Below the pieces are notes generated by a model that was given only the letters and a program-made list of their open reading frames with translations, was not told the origin of the DNA and searched no databases. This document shows positions 16,020 to 23,607 of a DNA stretch of 64,000 bases, in pieces. Source of the DNA: Lactobacillaceae bacterium (lineage in GTDB: Bacteria > Bacillota > Bacilli > Lactobacillales > Lactobacillaceae); the NCBI GenBank assembly GCA_031289615.1, contig JAITPD010000047.1:1-64000 (forward strand), written 5' to 3'. A program made the position numbers and the translations under genes. The first letter of the stretch is position 1. Each line of letters begins with the position of its first letter.

Positions 16020-17453
16020 ATTTAAAAGCCAGTAAATACCCTAATATACTAGAATCTTCTAATAATTTCTTTTAACGAATGTACCTGTGTAATTTGGCTA
16101 ACCGTACTTTCCTTTGCTAATAGATATGAACGCGTTTTAATTTTCTTGGCTCTCTTAAAAGGCAGGTACTTTTCTCTCCACTCACCAAAGAACAGCTCTC
16201 TTAGTGCTCCAGTTGATGCATCTATAATCATTTTAGCCATTGTAACTGCACCTTTCGCTGACCAATACATACCTTGATGCTTCATTCGATTAGCAATTTT
16301 GCTGTTCTGTGATTCCATAATTCCAATTCCTTGATGTTTCATCCGACGTGATGAAGCATCTTTAGTATATTTGAAATTAAGCAAGAACTTATTTTTAAAT
16401 TGAATGAAATTATCTAAATCATTTCCATCTTCTATCAATGATTCGACAGTGTCCAACACTAATGTCGCATCACGTTTACTGTGGTTTTTAATCGCAGTGA
16501 AAAAACGTTCCTCTAATTTATAAGGTAATGTTTTAAAAATCTGTCTAATTCTAATATTTAAATGATAAGTATCCCAAAAATGTTCATGCCGTGCACGTGG
16601 ATAAACTGCTACCATTTCATTAAAGACATACGGAGTATAACCCATTCCCATATCTGAATTAGTTATGATAGTTGTCTTATCCGTGATCGTATAATGATTA
16701 TAGATGTAATCATTCACTAATTCACGCGCTTCTTTTGGTGATTTTGCTAAAAATTCATGCTTATCAACCAGCTTTAATCGTTTACCATATTCTTTTTTTA
16801 CGCCTCTATGAACCACAAAGTGAGCCAAATCACTTCTTGAAGTCCTTTCTTCGGCTGGTGCTATTAAGTCATTCGTTTTAACCATGACTCCATCACCCTC
16901 AATATAAATAGTATCTACCTCTGTTTTTTGGATCAGATCATCATCTCGATAGAATTGATAATCTTTTTGTTCTTCATATAAATTTGTCACTAACTTTAAC
17001 GCTTTTTGCACAGTATCTTTTGTGATTTCAATATTACGTAAATCGCCAATCTCACTTGCCACTTTTCGATACGACATTTTTGTTGCCATCTTAGCAATTT
17101 CAAACAACAACTCCATTGAAAAACGTGTATATGGAATTAACCCTAAAGTTTCATCTATTGGATATAGGTAATTGCCACTTTTATCCCTGTATACACGTCT
17201 TGAAAATGTGACCTCACCAAATGTAAAAACAACAGTCCTTTCAGCTGTTTTTACGTACTCATGCCCCTTTGATAGCATTTTTGATACTAACTCACAATCT
17301 AAGTCTGTTAAATACTTTATAAAATCACGGATTGTTCTTCTCTGAGCTGCTAAAACAACGTCCTTCTCATTCCACATAATCTCGTTCCCCAATTTAATAG
17401 ATTATTAATATATGTTCTTTATAACCATTCTCAATGGTTTACCCCATTTAAAT
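16020..17453 (-). mobile_element. ISLre2-family insertion sequence
   Basis: Approximately 1.43 kb around the transposase. Imperfect terminal inverted repeats are suggested by ATTTAAAAGCCAGTAAA at 16020 and ATTTAAATGGGGTAAA read inward from 17453. No clear target-site duplication was seen, so the exact ends are tentative. It separates chromosome-type genes on the left from plasmid/ICE-type genes on the right. Confidence 0.65.
16049..17377 (-). CDS. ISLre2-family transposase (UPF0236)
   Basis: A 442-aa transposase of full family length. Expected residues are seen: IYIEGDGV, NSDMGMGY, the RHEHFWDTYH block and GIMESQNSKIANRMKHQG. The ATG at 17377 follows GGGG at SD distance; a TTG start at 17392 is possible. 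No frameshift, so the element may be active. Confidence 0.9.
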   Translation of the reverse strand: MWNEKDVVLAAQRRTIRDFIKYLTDLDCELVSKMLSKGHEYVKTAERTVVFTFGEVTFSRRVYRDKSGNYLYPIDETLGLIPYTRFSMELLFEIAKMATKMSYRKVASEIGDLRNIEITKDTVQKALKLVTNLYEEQKDYQFYRDDDLIQKTEVDTIYIEGDGVMVKTNDLIAPAEERTSRSDLAHFVVHRGVKKEYGKRLKLVDKHEFLAKSPKEARELVNDYIYNHYTITDKTTIITNSDMGMGYTPYVFNEMVAVYPRARHEHFWDTYHLNIRIRQIFKTLPYKLEERFFTAIKNHSKRDATLVLDTVESLIEDGNDLDNFIQFKNKFLLNFKYTKDASSRRMKHQGIGIMESQNSKIANRMKHQGMYWSAKGAVTMAKMIIDASTGALRELFFGEWREKYLPFKRAKKIKTRSYLLAKESTVSQITQVHSLKEIIRRF

Positions 17454-17568
17454 CAATTTATTTTTTATTCTAAAAAATATTTTTATGTATTATCTACTAA
17501 TGTTTATAATACTTACCGTATGTGTTATCATTGTTAAGAAGAATAAATGCAGATGGAGGTAAACTAAC

Positions 17569-17838
17569 ATGACTGAAGATAACGATGCTAGCTACAAAGG
17601 CTATAAAAATTATGAATCTTATTTACTATCAAAGGAAAAATATCAAAAAAAAATAAGTGAACGTTTAAAAAATGATCCAGAGGTCAGAAAGCGTAAAACA
17701 ATGGTTATGTATCGTGCATATGGTAAGAATTACGTTAATAACACAGATGACTCAAACAGCGATTTACGAGCATATGGTGAAGAAATTAATAGACTTATTG
17801 ACGAACGCATAGCTGAACGCGAAAATAAGCATAACTAA
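17569..17838 (+). CDS. 89-aa charged protein of unknown function
   Basis: Starts after a good SD (GGAGGT). The protein is highly charged (about a third Lys/Arg/Glu/Asp), mainly helical, with YKNYESYLLSKEKYQKK near the N-terminus and ends in INRLIDERIAERE. No membrane segment. It is followed by a strong terminator, so it is monocistronic. It is the first gene of the plasmid/ICE-like block and lies right of the IS. Family not recognised. Confidence 0.6.
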   Translation: MTEDNDASYKGYKNYESYLLSKEKYQKKISERLKNDPEVRKRKTMVMYRAYGKNYVNNTDDSNSDLRAYGEEINRLIDERIAERENKHN

Positions 17839-17852
17839 ACTTAATTGTTTCA

Positions 17853-17888
17853 TAGAAAATCACTGTCAGATTTGGCAGTGATTTTCTA
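17853..17888. terminator. Strong hairpin terminator
   Basis: TAGAAAATCACTG (17853-17865) pairs perfectly with CAGTGATTTTCTA (17876-17888); T-rich tail within the right arm. It ends the 89-aa gene. Confidence 0.8.
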
Positions 17889-17924
17889 TTACAGTATTTA
17901 TCTTAGCATCAAAATAATATATAT

Positions 17925-18092
17925 ATCACCTAGGCCTTTACCTTTGTATACACCCAGACCAATGTATATATGTAGGCCTATATAACATATATATGTTTAA
18001 ACGACAAAAAGCCTTTAAATAGGCATTCATAAATTTAATCTAGGTATATAATTTGGAAATCACCTACATATAGGCCTAGGTGTAGGCCTTGA
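17925..18092. repeat. Iteron cluster upstream of parA
   Basis: Repeated TAGGCC and TAGGTG hexamers and their complements, often in 6-bp steps with TATATA, e.g. TAGGCCTAGGTGTAGGCC at 18071-18088. The last copies abut the -35 of the parA promoter. Equivalent clusters stand at 19160-19250, 31503-31545, 32795-32880 and 41530-41580. Likely binding sites of the ParA partner protein (inference). Confidence 0.7.
17984..18036. repeat. 53-bp sequence repeated inverted at 31449-31502
   Basis: Contains ATATATATGTTTAAACG, then AAAAA and the hairpin GCCTTTAAATAGGC, then ATTCATAAATTT. The same sequence with one extra A occurs in reverse orientation at 31449-31502. On the minus strand here the hairpin is followed by TTTTT and could terminate transcription. 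Confidence 0.85.
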
Positions 18093-18117
18093 CTTTTATA
18101 TATTAATAGTGGATAAT
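18089..18117 (+). promoter_or_regulatory. parA promoter
   Basis: TTGACT (18089-18094) and GATAAT (18112-18117) with a 17-bp spacer. Iterons TAGGTG-TAGGCC touch the -35, so a bound repressor would block RNA polymerase. Confidence 0.65.
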
Positions 18118-18158
18118 ATAGTTATAGACTAATAATGATATTACTAAAGGAGCTTATT

Positions 18159-18962
18159 ATGAAATACGTTGCATTTGCTGCTGAAAAAGGTGGTGCAGGT
18201 AAGACCACTCAATCATTTAACTTTGGAGAATGGTTGGCTGCACAAGGAAAGAAAGTTTTACTAATTGATATGGATCAACAAGCATCACTATCTGAAGTAT
18301 ATGGATTATTTACCAACTCTGGAACCAGTGTCAATATGTTCCGCAATGATGATGTTGAAATTCATCACATTAAAGAGAACGTCGATGTTATTCCAGCTAG
18401 CTACTCTTTAGACCTAGTTGAAACTGAAACTATCAGCAAGCCTATGCGTGAGCTTACTTTGGCTTTCTGGTTCCAAGATCATGAAGAACAGTATAATTGG
18501 GCACGATATGATTACATCATCTTAGATACGCACCCAGACTTCAAAGTGATTACGCAAAACGTGGTGGCTATGAGCGATGTTGTAATTAGTCCCCTGGAAC
18601 CTAACTTGTTTGGATATAGTGCAAAAGCAAAGTTAACTGCCCGTTTGGATCTATTCCGTTCGGAGCTGATTAACCCAGCTACACGCGAATCACTCGTTAA
18701 TACACAACTTTACTTCATTGATAACAAGGTTGCTCATAACACCATTGAATCCCATGAACTGCTTAAAAAGACGAAAGAAGATGAGTCAGTGATTGCAGTG
18801 ATTCCTGAAAAGAAGGCTCTTTTCCCTAAGTCAATTCGTCAAAACTATCCCGTCTCGTCGATGATGCAAGATACTAACTTGATTAGTCAACATCGAGAAT
18901 TCTTTGCAAAACTGAACGAAGCGTATGAGCAAATTAAAGATGTCATTGACCAAACAAATTAG
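18159..18962 (+). CDS. parA: ParA-family partition ATPase
   Basis: A 267-aa deviant Walker A ATPase: KGGAGKTT at residues 10-17, Walker A' LLIDMDQQASLS near 41, and Walker B YIILDTHPDF near 115. These proteins move plasmid or ICE copies apart on the nucleoid. The ATG at 18159 has AAAGGAG upstream and is preferred to an earlier in-frame start at 18135. It is followed by a 58-aa ORF and a ribbon-helix-helix gene, the usual ParA/RHH-ParB set, with iterons on both sides. Confidence 0.92.
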   Translation: MKYVAFAAEKGGAGKTTQSFNFGEWLAAQGKKVLLIDMDQQASLSEVYGLFTNSGTSVNMFRNDDVEIHHIKENVDVIPASYSLDLVETETISKPMRELTLAFWFQDHEEQYNWARYDYIILDTHPDFKVITQNVVAMSDVVISPLEPNLFGYSAKAKLTARLDLFRSELINPATRESLVNTQLYFIDNKVAHNTIESHELLKKTKEDESVIAVIPEKKALFPKSIRQNYPVSSMMQDTNLISQHREFFAKLNEAYEQIKDVIDQTN

Positions 18963-18979
18963 GACTGGGGTAAACGCAA

Positions 18980-19156
18980 ATGGAATATATCGTATATGAC
19001 AAAGACGAGCTACCGATCTTTCAAGGTAGTGCTACACAAGTCGCTAAATTCAAAGGAACAACTACTCAACAGATTTATTCAACAACTTCACGACAACGGT
19101 TAGGACGTTACAAACACACGCGTGAAGGCTATACAATCGAAAGAATTGACGGCTAG
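18980..19156 (+). CDS. 58-aa small protein in the par operon
   Basis: ATG at 18980 after GGGG, TAG at 19156. Sequence begins MEYIVYDKDELPIFQGSA, continues with a helix-turn-helix-like TQVAKFKGTTTQQIYSTTS and ends GYTIERIDG. This pattern (short beta hairpin, small HTH, beta end) is common in small phage and plasmid proteins. It lies 17 bp after parA and before the iterons of the RHH gene. Function unknown; DNA binding is plausible. Confidence 0.65.
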   Translation: MEYIVYDKDELPIFQGSATQVAKFKGTTTQQIYSTTSRQRLGRYKHTREGYTIERIDG

Positions 19157-19159
19157 AAC

Positions 19160-19250
19160 ATATATATAAAGCATATGTATATGCCTATATATTTGCAAAG
19201 ACCCACACCTAGGTGTATATGTATATAAAGGCCTACACCTAGATATTGAT
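19160..19250. repeat. Iteron cluster upstream of the RHH gene
   Basis: Contains CACCTAGGTGTATATG and AAGGCCTACACCTAG. A possible promoter (TTGCAA, 17 bp, TATATG) overlaps the iterons, so autoregulation is likely. Confidence 0.6.
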
Positions 19251-19268
19251 AACACAAGGAGAAAATAA

Positions 19269-19496
19269 ATGGCAATCGATCAAGAACAACTCAAAGATTT
19301 AATGACCCCTAGTATGCAAGGCGTTGGTAACGCCAATGTTCCTTCACGAACACGTCGTGAGATTAAAAAAAATTATGCAGTGATGTTACGGCCTAGTTTC
19401 CGTAAACAAGCCGATGACTTTGCAACTCAAATTGATTTAAGTTTTTCACAGCTCGTCCAAAAATCACTCAATGAATATATGGAAAACCACAAATAA
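19269..19496 (+). CDS. Ribbon-helix-helix protein, likely ParA partner
   Basis: A 75-aa protein whose C-terminal half fits an RHH fold: strand YAVMLRPS, then helices RKQADDFATQ and SFSQLVQKSLNEYMEN. The N-terminal half is flexible and contains RTRREIKK. Small RHH proteins such as omega or ParR bind iterons, activate ParA and regulate transcription. Its own promoter and that of parA carry the same iterons. A terminator follows 18 bp later. Confidence 0.75.
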   Translation: MAIDQEQLKDLMTPSMQGVGNANVPSRTRREIKKNYAVMLRPSFRKQADDFATQIDLSFSQLVQKSLNEYMENHK

Positions 19497-19513
19497 TACA
19501 GAATATCACACAT

Positions 19514-19539
19514 AACTGATCTTAATTGATCAGTTTTTA
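19514..19539 (+). terminator. Terminator of the par operon
   Basis: AACTGATC (19514-19521) pairs with GATCAGTT (19528-19535) followed by T residues. Confidence 0.75.
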
Positions 19540-19559
19540 AATGGAATGGGGAATTTGAA

Positions 19560-20465
19560 ATGAATAAGATTATGAATAACAAAGAATACGTAGCAGGTTT
19601 GCTGGTTGTAGTGCTCGCAATTATTGGTGTGATAACGTTAATTGTTGTCAATATAACTCCAAATTATGTTGGGACATGGATCGCCTCCAATGGACACGAG
19701 ATGAAGATCTCTAAAAACAAAATTAGTTCTGACGGGCAAAGTATTGACTATAAGTATGATAGTCAGCAAAAAACGATAAGCATCACAAAAGATGGTCAAT
19801 CTGGAAAAGTGATTATAAACAAAACAAACACTGACAAAGATAAACTTGAAATGCAGTATATTGGTAACGACGGAACTGCATCAAGCCCTTCATACTCTTA
19901 TCGTAAAGGATCAAAATTAGCCAATTCAGCTCAAGCAAGTTCAAAAAAATTAGTCGCTGCGGAAAAAGCAAGTTCACAAAAGATTACCCAGTCTAAGAAA
20001 AATGCTGCTAAAAAGCAAGCAGCACAAGAATTAGCATTAACAAAGCTATTTTCTACAGACAAACGACATGTTGTGAAACTCAGTAATGATAAGTACTACT
20101 TTACAACCTGGACAAAAGAGCAAATTACCACTGAATCGGCTAAATTACGCCGTGAAAGCCTTGATGTTTCCAAACAAGCAGATGATAAATTTGGCCAATT
20201 CACCATGGGAGATGACAAGGTTGCATTTATTCGTGATGCGCAGCGGCAATTTTCTTCAACATTGGGAACATCAATGACCTTTACTAGTACAGCTTATCAG
20301 GACAATAAAGAAAATAATTTTCTTGGAAATGTTATTCCTGATCCAATCGTTAATATTGATGACAACAAATCATTTGCACCAAAAGAATGGTATACCAATG
20401 CATTAGCCGCACAAAAAGTGAACGCAATTACTACCGAAGACCAATATCAACAAATTATTAAATAA
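19560..20465 (+). CDS. 301-aa membrane-anchored protein of unknown function
   Basis: N-terminal TM at about 11-34 (AGLLVVVLAIIGVITLIVVN), then a small beta-rich domain (about 38-110, beginning NYVGTWIASNGHEMK) of the kind found in short exported LAB proteins, a Lys/Ala/Ser/Gln coiled-coil linker (about 115-165) and a C-terminal domain that ends VNAITTEDQYQQIIK. SD GGGG. Most of the protein should lie outside the membrane. No family recognised. It is followed by another membrane protein gene. Confidence 0.6.
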   Translation: MNKIMNNKEYVAGLLVVVLAIIGVITLIVVNITPNYVGTWIASNGHEMKISKNKISSDGQSIDYKYDSQQKTISITKDGQSGKVIINKTNTDKDKLEMQYIGNDGTASSPSYSYRKGSKLANSAQASSKKLVAAEKASSQKITQSKKNAAKKQAAQELALTKLFSTDKRHVVKLSNDKYYFTTWTKEQITTESAKLRRESLDVSKQADDKFGQFTMGDDKVAFIRDAQRQFSSTLGTSMTFTSTAYQDNKENNFLGNVIPDPIVNIDDNKSFAPKEWYTNALAAQKVNAITTEDQYQQIIK

Positions 20466-20521
20466 CATCTTACAAACACAACATTTTAATTGGCTTGTAA
20501 ACGTAAACGAGGATTAAGAAT

Positions 20522-21067
20522 ATGGATAAAACAAACAAAATTATACAGACGTTAGGCACATGGACATTAGCTTTTCTTAACAAAACATGGCAATTTCTGG
20601 TTAAAATCAGTACGCATCTTGATGATCACACAATGAATTTAGTAAATCGTGTTGGTAAATATTCATATTGGAGAACGGTTGGATTGCCTTTAGGAGTAGT
20701 AGCATTAATAATTTTTGCCAATTTAGCCGTATATGTACCCAGTATTATAGTTACCATAGTGATGCTAATTTTGTTATTCATCCCAGGGATTGCAGTTGCG
20801 AGTAAAGTTGCTCTATGGATCTGGCGTAAATGGCATAAAGCTATCCCTACTCTTTGGTTTTGGTTGATGGCAGTGGTTCTTGATATAGTTACACTTGCTG
20901 TTGTTTTTGCGGCCGTTATTGTTGCAATATTTGTTTTTATTGCAATTTTATTAATTGGTACAATGTTAGGGTTTACTAGTGCGGAAAAAGAACAAAGATA
21001 TTATGACAACAATCAGGAAATATATCGTCTTGAAAATGAAATTACCAGGCTTAAAAATAATATGTAA
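20522..21067 (+). CDS. 181-aa integral membrane protein of unknown function
   Basis: An amphipathic N-terminus (residues 1-50), then about four membrane segments between 55 and 155 (for example VVALIIFANLAVYVPSIIV and LIGTMLGF), and a C-terminal coiled coil of about 25 residues (EIYRLENEITRLKNN). SD GAGG at proper distance. It may pair with the 301-aa protein 56 bp upstream. No family recognised. Confidence 0.6.
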   Translation: MDKTNKIIQTLGTWTLAFLNKTWQFLVKISTHLDDHTMNLVNRVGKYSYWRTVGLPLGVVALIIFANLAVYVPSIIVTIVMLILLFIPGIAVASKVALWIWRKWHKAIPTLWFWLMAVVLDIVTLAVVFAAVIVAIFVFIAILLIGTMLGFTSAEKEQRYYDNNQEIYRLENEITRLKNNM

Positions 21068-21122
21068 TAGCCTAAAATAATAACCACAATTCGAGTTGAT
21101 CAGCCATTCATGTTCAACTTAA

Positions 21123-21131
21123 GCGTATAAT
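21123..21131 (+). promoter_or_regulatory. GCGTATAAT promoter of the acyltransferase gene
   Basis: GCG directly before a perfect TATAAT, 39 bp upstream of the gene. The same GCGTATAAT occurs ahead of the Fic gene and the plus-strand genes at 53-57 kb. Confidence 0.5.
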
Positions 21132-21169
21132 TGAATGATTACTAACCTGGAATAAAGGAAAACCCTATA

Positions 21170-22294
21170 ATGGACTATACAGTTTCAATGTCAATAAAAA
21201 CCAGCTATCACGTTAAACGCATTCGGTATTTAGATATTACTCGCGGAATTGCGATGATGATGGTCATTGCTGGTCACATCATTCAACCAGAAATTTTAGG
21301 ACAAGAACTCCGCTACTATTTATTTGCAGTTCACTTACCACTATTTTTGATAATTTCGGGAGTTCTTTTCAAAGAAAAAGATTCGTGGTTCTTAATCAAG
21401 AAAGATACAAAACAACTTTTGTATCCGTATGTAATTGGTGTTTTGCTGATTGTACTCGTGTTTATAATTGGCTATTATCAACCGTTTTCCAATAGTTGGC
21501 ACCACATTGTCACTGGTAATTTAAACTCAGTACCACAAATTTTAATGGCTGCATTCTTGGTAAATGGTGGTGATCACTATTTATTCTGGCCAAACTTCGC
21601 CACCACAATCGGGGCAATTTGGTACTTAGTCGCATTTTTTGAGGTATCGTTCATTTTTAATTTGCTTTTGAAATTCATTAAGAATCGCTATGTACAACTG
21701 TTATTGATTGTTGGATTGACGGCCATTGGGTATGTTATTGGAAACATTACCGCATTACCCTTTCAATTGCTCTCCGCTTTAGTGATGTTGCCATTCATGG
21801 CTGTTGGGTATTACACCAAGAAATATTGGTTCACTAATAATGTCGGCTCAATGAAAATAAACATATCATTGATCGCGTTAGGTATTATCTTGTGGACTTA
21901 TTCTGCATCACATGGAATTTTATTACTAGTATCAGCTCAAGCCACTCAAGGACCAATCTTAGCGACTATTGCTGGAATCATGGGCAGCTTTGCCATGATG
22001 GTCGCGATCCGCTATATTGACTCAATGCCCCTGTTTGATTGCTTAATGGATCTACTAGTCAAAGTTGGCCAAGTTAGTTTGTATATGTTAGTCGTGCATA
22101 CCATTGATCTCAGAGATCTTCCAGTTAGTTTTGTGGCGATGAAATTATTTGCACATTTCTTTCATTCAAATGTTGCTGCTAATTATTTTGCATTTGTTGT
22201 CGGAATTGCCTTTGCGTTTGTTGGTGGGTTAATTCTTCAAAGAATTATGCAGGTAATCTTAAAAGATAATATCCCTATCAAATTATGTATTTAG
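21170..22294 (+). CDS. Acyltransferase family 3 membrane protein
   Basis: A 374-aa protein with about ten membrane segments and the acyltransferase-3 opening signature RYLDITRGIAMMMVIAGHII (residues about 19-38), where the histidine is the expected catalytic residue. Members O-acetylate surface polysaccharides or other envelope molecules. SD AAAGGA. It stands alone between two GCGTATAAT promoters, so it reads as a cargo gene. Substrate unknown. Confidence 0.85.
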   Translation: MDYTVSMSIKTSYHVKRIRYLDITRGIAMMMVIAGHIIQPEILGQELRYYLFAVHLPLFLIISGVLFKEKDSWFLIKKDTKQLLYPYVIGVLLIVLVFIIGYYQPFSNSWHHIVTGNLNSVPQILMAAFLVNGGDHYLFWPNFATTIGAIWYLVAFFEVSFIFNLLLKFIKNRYVQLLLIVGLTAIGYVIGNITALPFQLLSALVMLPFMAVGYYTKKYWFTNNVGSMKINISLIALGIILWTYSASHGILLLVSAQATQGPILATIAGIMGSFAMMVAIRYIDSMPLFDCLMDLLVKVGQVSLYMLVVHTIDLRDLPVSFVAMKLFAHFFHSNVAANYFAFVVGIAFAFVGGLILQRIMQVILKDNIPIKLCI

Positions 22295-22353
22295 GCTTTC
22301 ATTACAATAAACGTAATCACAATAATTATTTACACGACCGAAACTCAATGCTG

Positions 22354-22384
22354 TTGACCTTTTACCAAAGCAACAGCGTATAAT
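22354..22384 (+). promoter_or_regulatory. Promoter of the Fic gene
   Basis: TTGACC (22354-22359), 19-bp spacer, TATAAT (22379-22384) preceded by GCG. The leader to the ATG is about 50 nt. Confidence 0.55.
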
Positions 22385-22439
22385 TAACGTATAAACTTGT
22401 AGAATTTTTTACAAAAACATTAGAAAGTGAGAAATAACG

Positions 22440-23285
22440 ATGCTAGATTACAATATTTTGAGCAATAAATTGCAGCAATTAAACACCTACCGCCCACTTT
22501 CCAAGGTTGAAGTGGATGAGCTTAATCGTCAAATGAAAATTGAGCACATTTGGTCAAGTAATGCTATTGAAGGGAATTCTTTGACTCGTTATGAAACAGA
22601 GTCGGTATTAGCTAATGGTATGACAATTAGTAGCAAACCCATTAAAGATGCACTTGAGGCAATTGATTTATCTGAGGCCTACGATTTTGTAAAAGATTTA
22701 GCAACTAATGACACACCGCTTAGCATGCGAGATATGCGTGATATTAACCGTCTTGTTACCCTTAAAACCACAGAACGTCCTGAAATAGCTGGTGCAATTC
22801 GTGATATTGAAGTTTGGCCAAACGGGTTTCCTAAGGATACTTATGCCGAACCTAGTCAAATTCCAGAAAAATTAGCAGAGTTCATTTCATGGTACAACAC
22901 AACAGATGATCATCCGGTCTTAAAAGCAACCAAAGCACACGCAAAATTTGTCACCATTCATCCGTTTATTGATGGCAATGGACGTGCTAGTCGTTTGCTA
23001 ATGAACTTTACCCTCATGCGCGCTGGTTATCCAATCATTAATATACAACCGGATGTGGACGCACGCCTCTATTACATGAAAAGTTTACAACAGTATTCAC
23101 AAAATCATGATATAAATCAATTTGAACAATTGATTTATAACGAGGTTAATACCAATTTGGATGAACGCATCAGCATTTTGCAAAATCGTGAACTGGAAAT
23201 TAGCAAAGCCCGTGAAGAAACTAATTTACCACCATCTTTTTTTGATAATTCAAGCCAAGATGATTACAGTAGTCCTTCATTTTAA
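22440..23285 (+). CDS. Fic-domain AMP-transferase-like protein
   Basis: A 281-aa Fic protein. The complete catalytic motif HPFIDGNGRASR is at 174-185, with the base His174. The N-terminal inhibitory motif (S/T)xxxE(G/N) is present as SNAIEG at 40-45, which marks a class II, self-inhibited Fic. Such enzymes usually transfer AMP to protein hydroxyls. A strong terminator follows. A convergent 47-aa ORF lies 120 bp downstream. Target protein unknown. Confidence 0.92.
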   Translation: MLDYNILSNKLQQLNTYRPLSKVEVDELNRQMKIEHIWSSNAIEGNSLTRYETESVLANGMTISSKPIKDALEAIDLSEAYDFVKDLATNDTPLSMRDMRDINRLVTLKTTERPEIAGAIRDIEVWPNGFPKDTYAEPSQIPEKLAEFISWYNTTDDHPVLKATKAHAKFVTIHPFIDGNGRASRLLMNFTLMRAGYPIINIQPDVDARLYYMKSLQQYSQNHDINQFEQLIYNEVNTNLDERISILQNRELEISKAREETNLPPSFFDNSSQDDYSSPSF

Positions 23286-23316
23286 TAAGGACTATCTTGT
23301 TATATTATTTGAAATT

Positions 23317-23361
23317 AAAAGTAGCCTTAGTCAGCAAATATGCGGACTAGGGCTACTTTTT
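23317..23361 (+). terminator. Terminator of the Fic gene
   Basis: AAAAGTAGCCTTAGTC (23317-23332) pairs with GACTAGGGCTACTTTT (from 23345, one mismatch), ending in a T-run. Confidence 0.85.
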
Positions 23362-23404
23362 CCTTTGTGGTACCTACATTTTTAAGTTATCACTATTCGT
23401 TATC

Positions 23405-23548
23405 CTAACTCGTAACGAGTTTATAAGAGTGTTTAGGTTTCTTCTTTAATTGTTCAACCGTTTTGGATACTCTCATAGCAGTAGCAAATTCGTCAATAGC
23501 ATATGTTGAAATTAATGCACCACGACTTGCTAATGAATAACCAGCCAT
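23405..23548 (-). CDS. 47-aa small protein convergent to Fic
   Basis: ATG at 23548 after AGAGG, TAG at 23405. Begins MAGYSLASRGALISTYAIDE and ends in a basic tail (LKKKPKHSYKLVTS). Its leader carries the GCCGGCC hairpin shared with four minus-strand genes at 54-58 kb, which supports real expression. Function unknown; a regulator of Fic is one possibility, but the Fic protein already has its own inhibitory helix. Confidence 0.55.
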   Translation of the reverse strand: MAGYSLASRGALISTYAIDEFATAMRVSKTVEQLKKKPKHSYKLVTS

Positions 23549-23569
23549 AATATTTGCCTCTTTTCATAG

Positions 23570-23600
23570 TTATGTATGCCGGCCAAATGACCGGCTTTTC
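23570..23600 (-). promoter_or_regulatory. GCCGGCC hairpin leader, copy 1
   Basis: TTATGTATGCCGGCCA followed by GACCGGC and a T-run on the plus strand. On the minus strand it is the 5' leader of the 47-aa gene, directly ahead of its SD. Read on the plus strand it resembles a terminator. Other copies: 54118, 55345, 56547 and 57818. Confidence 0.7.
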
Positions 23601-23607
23601 TTTATGC

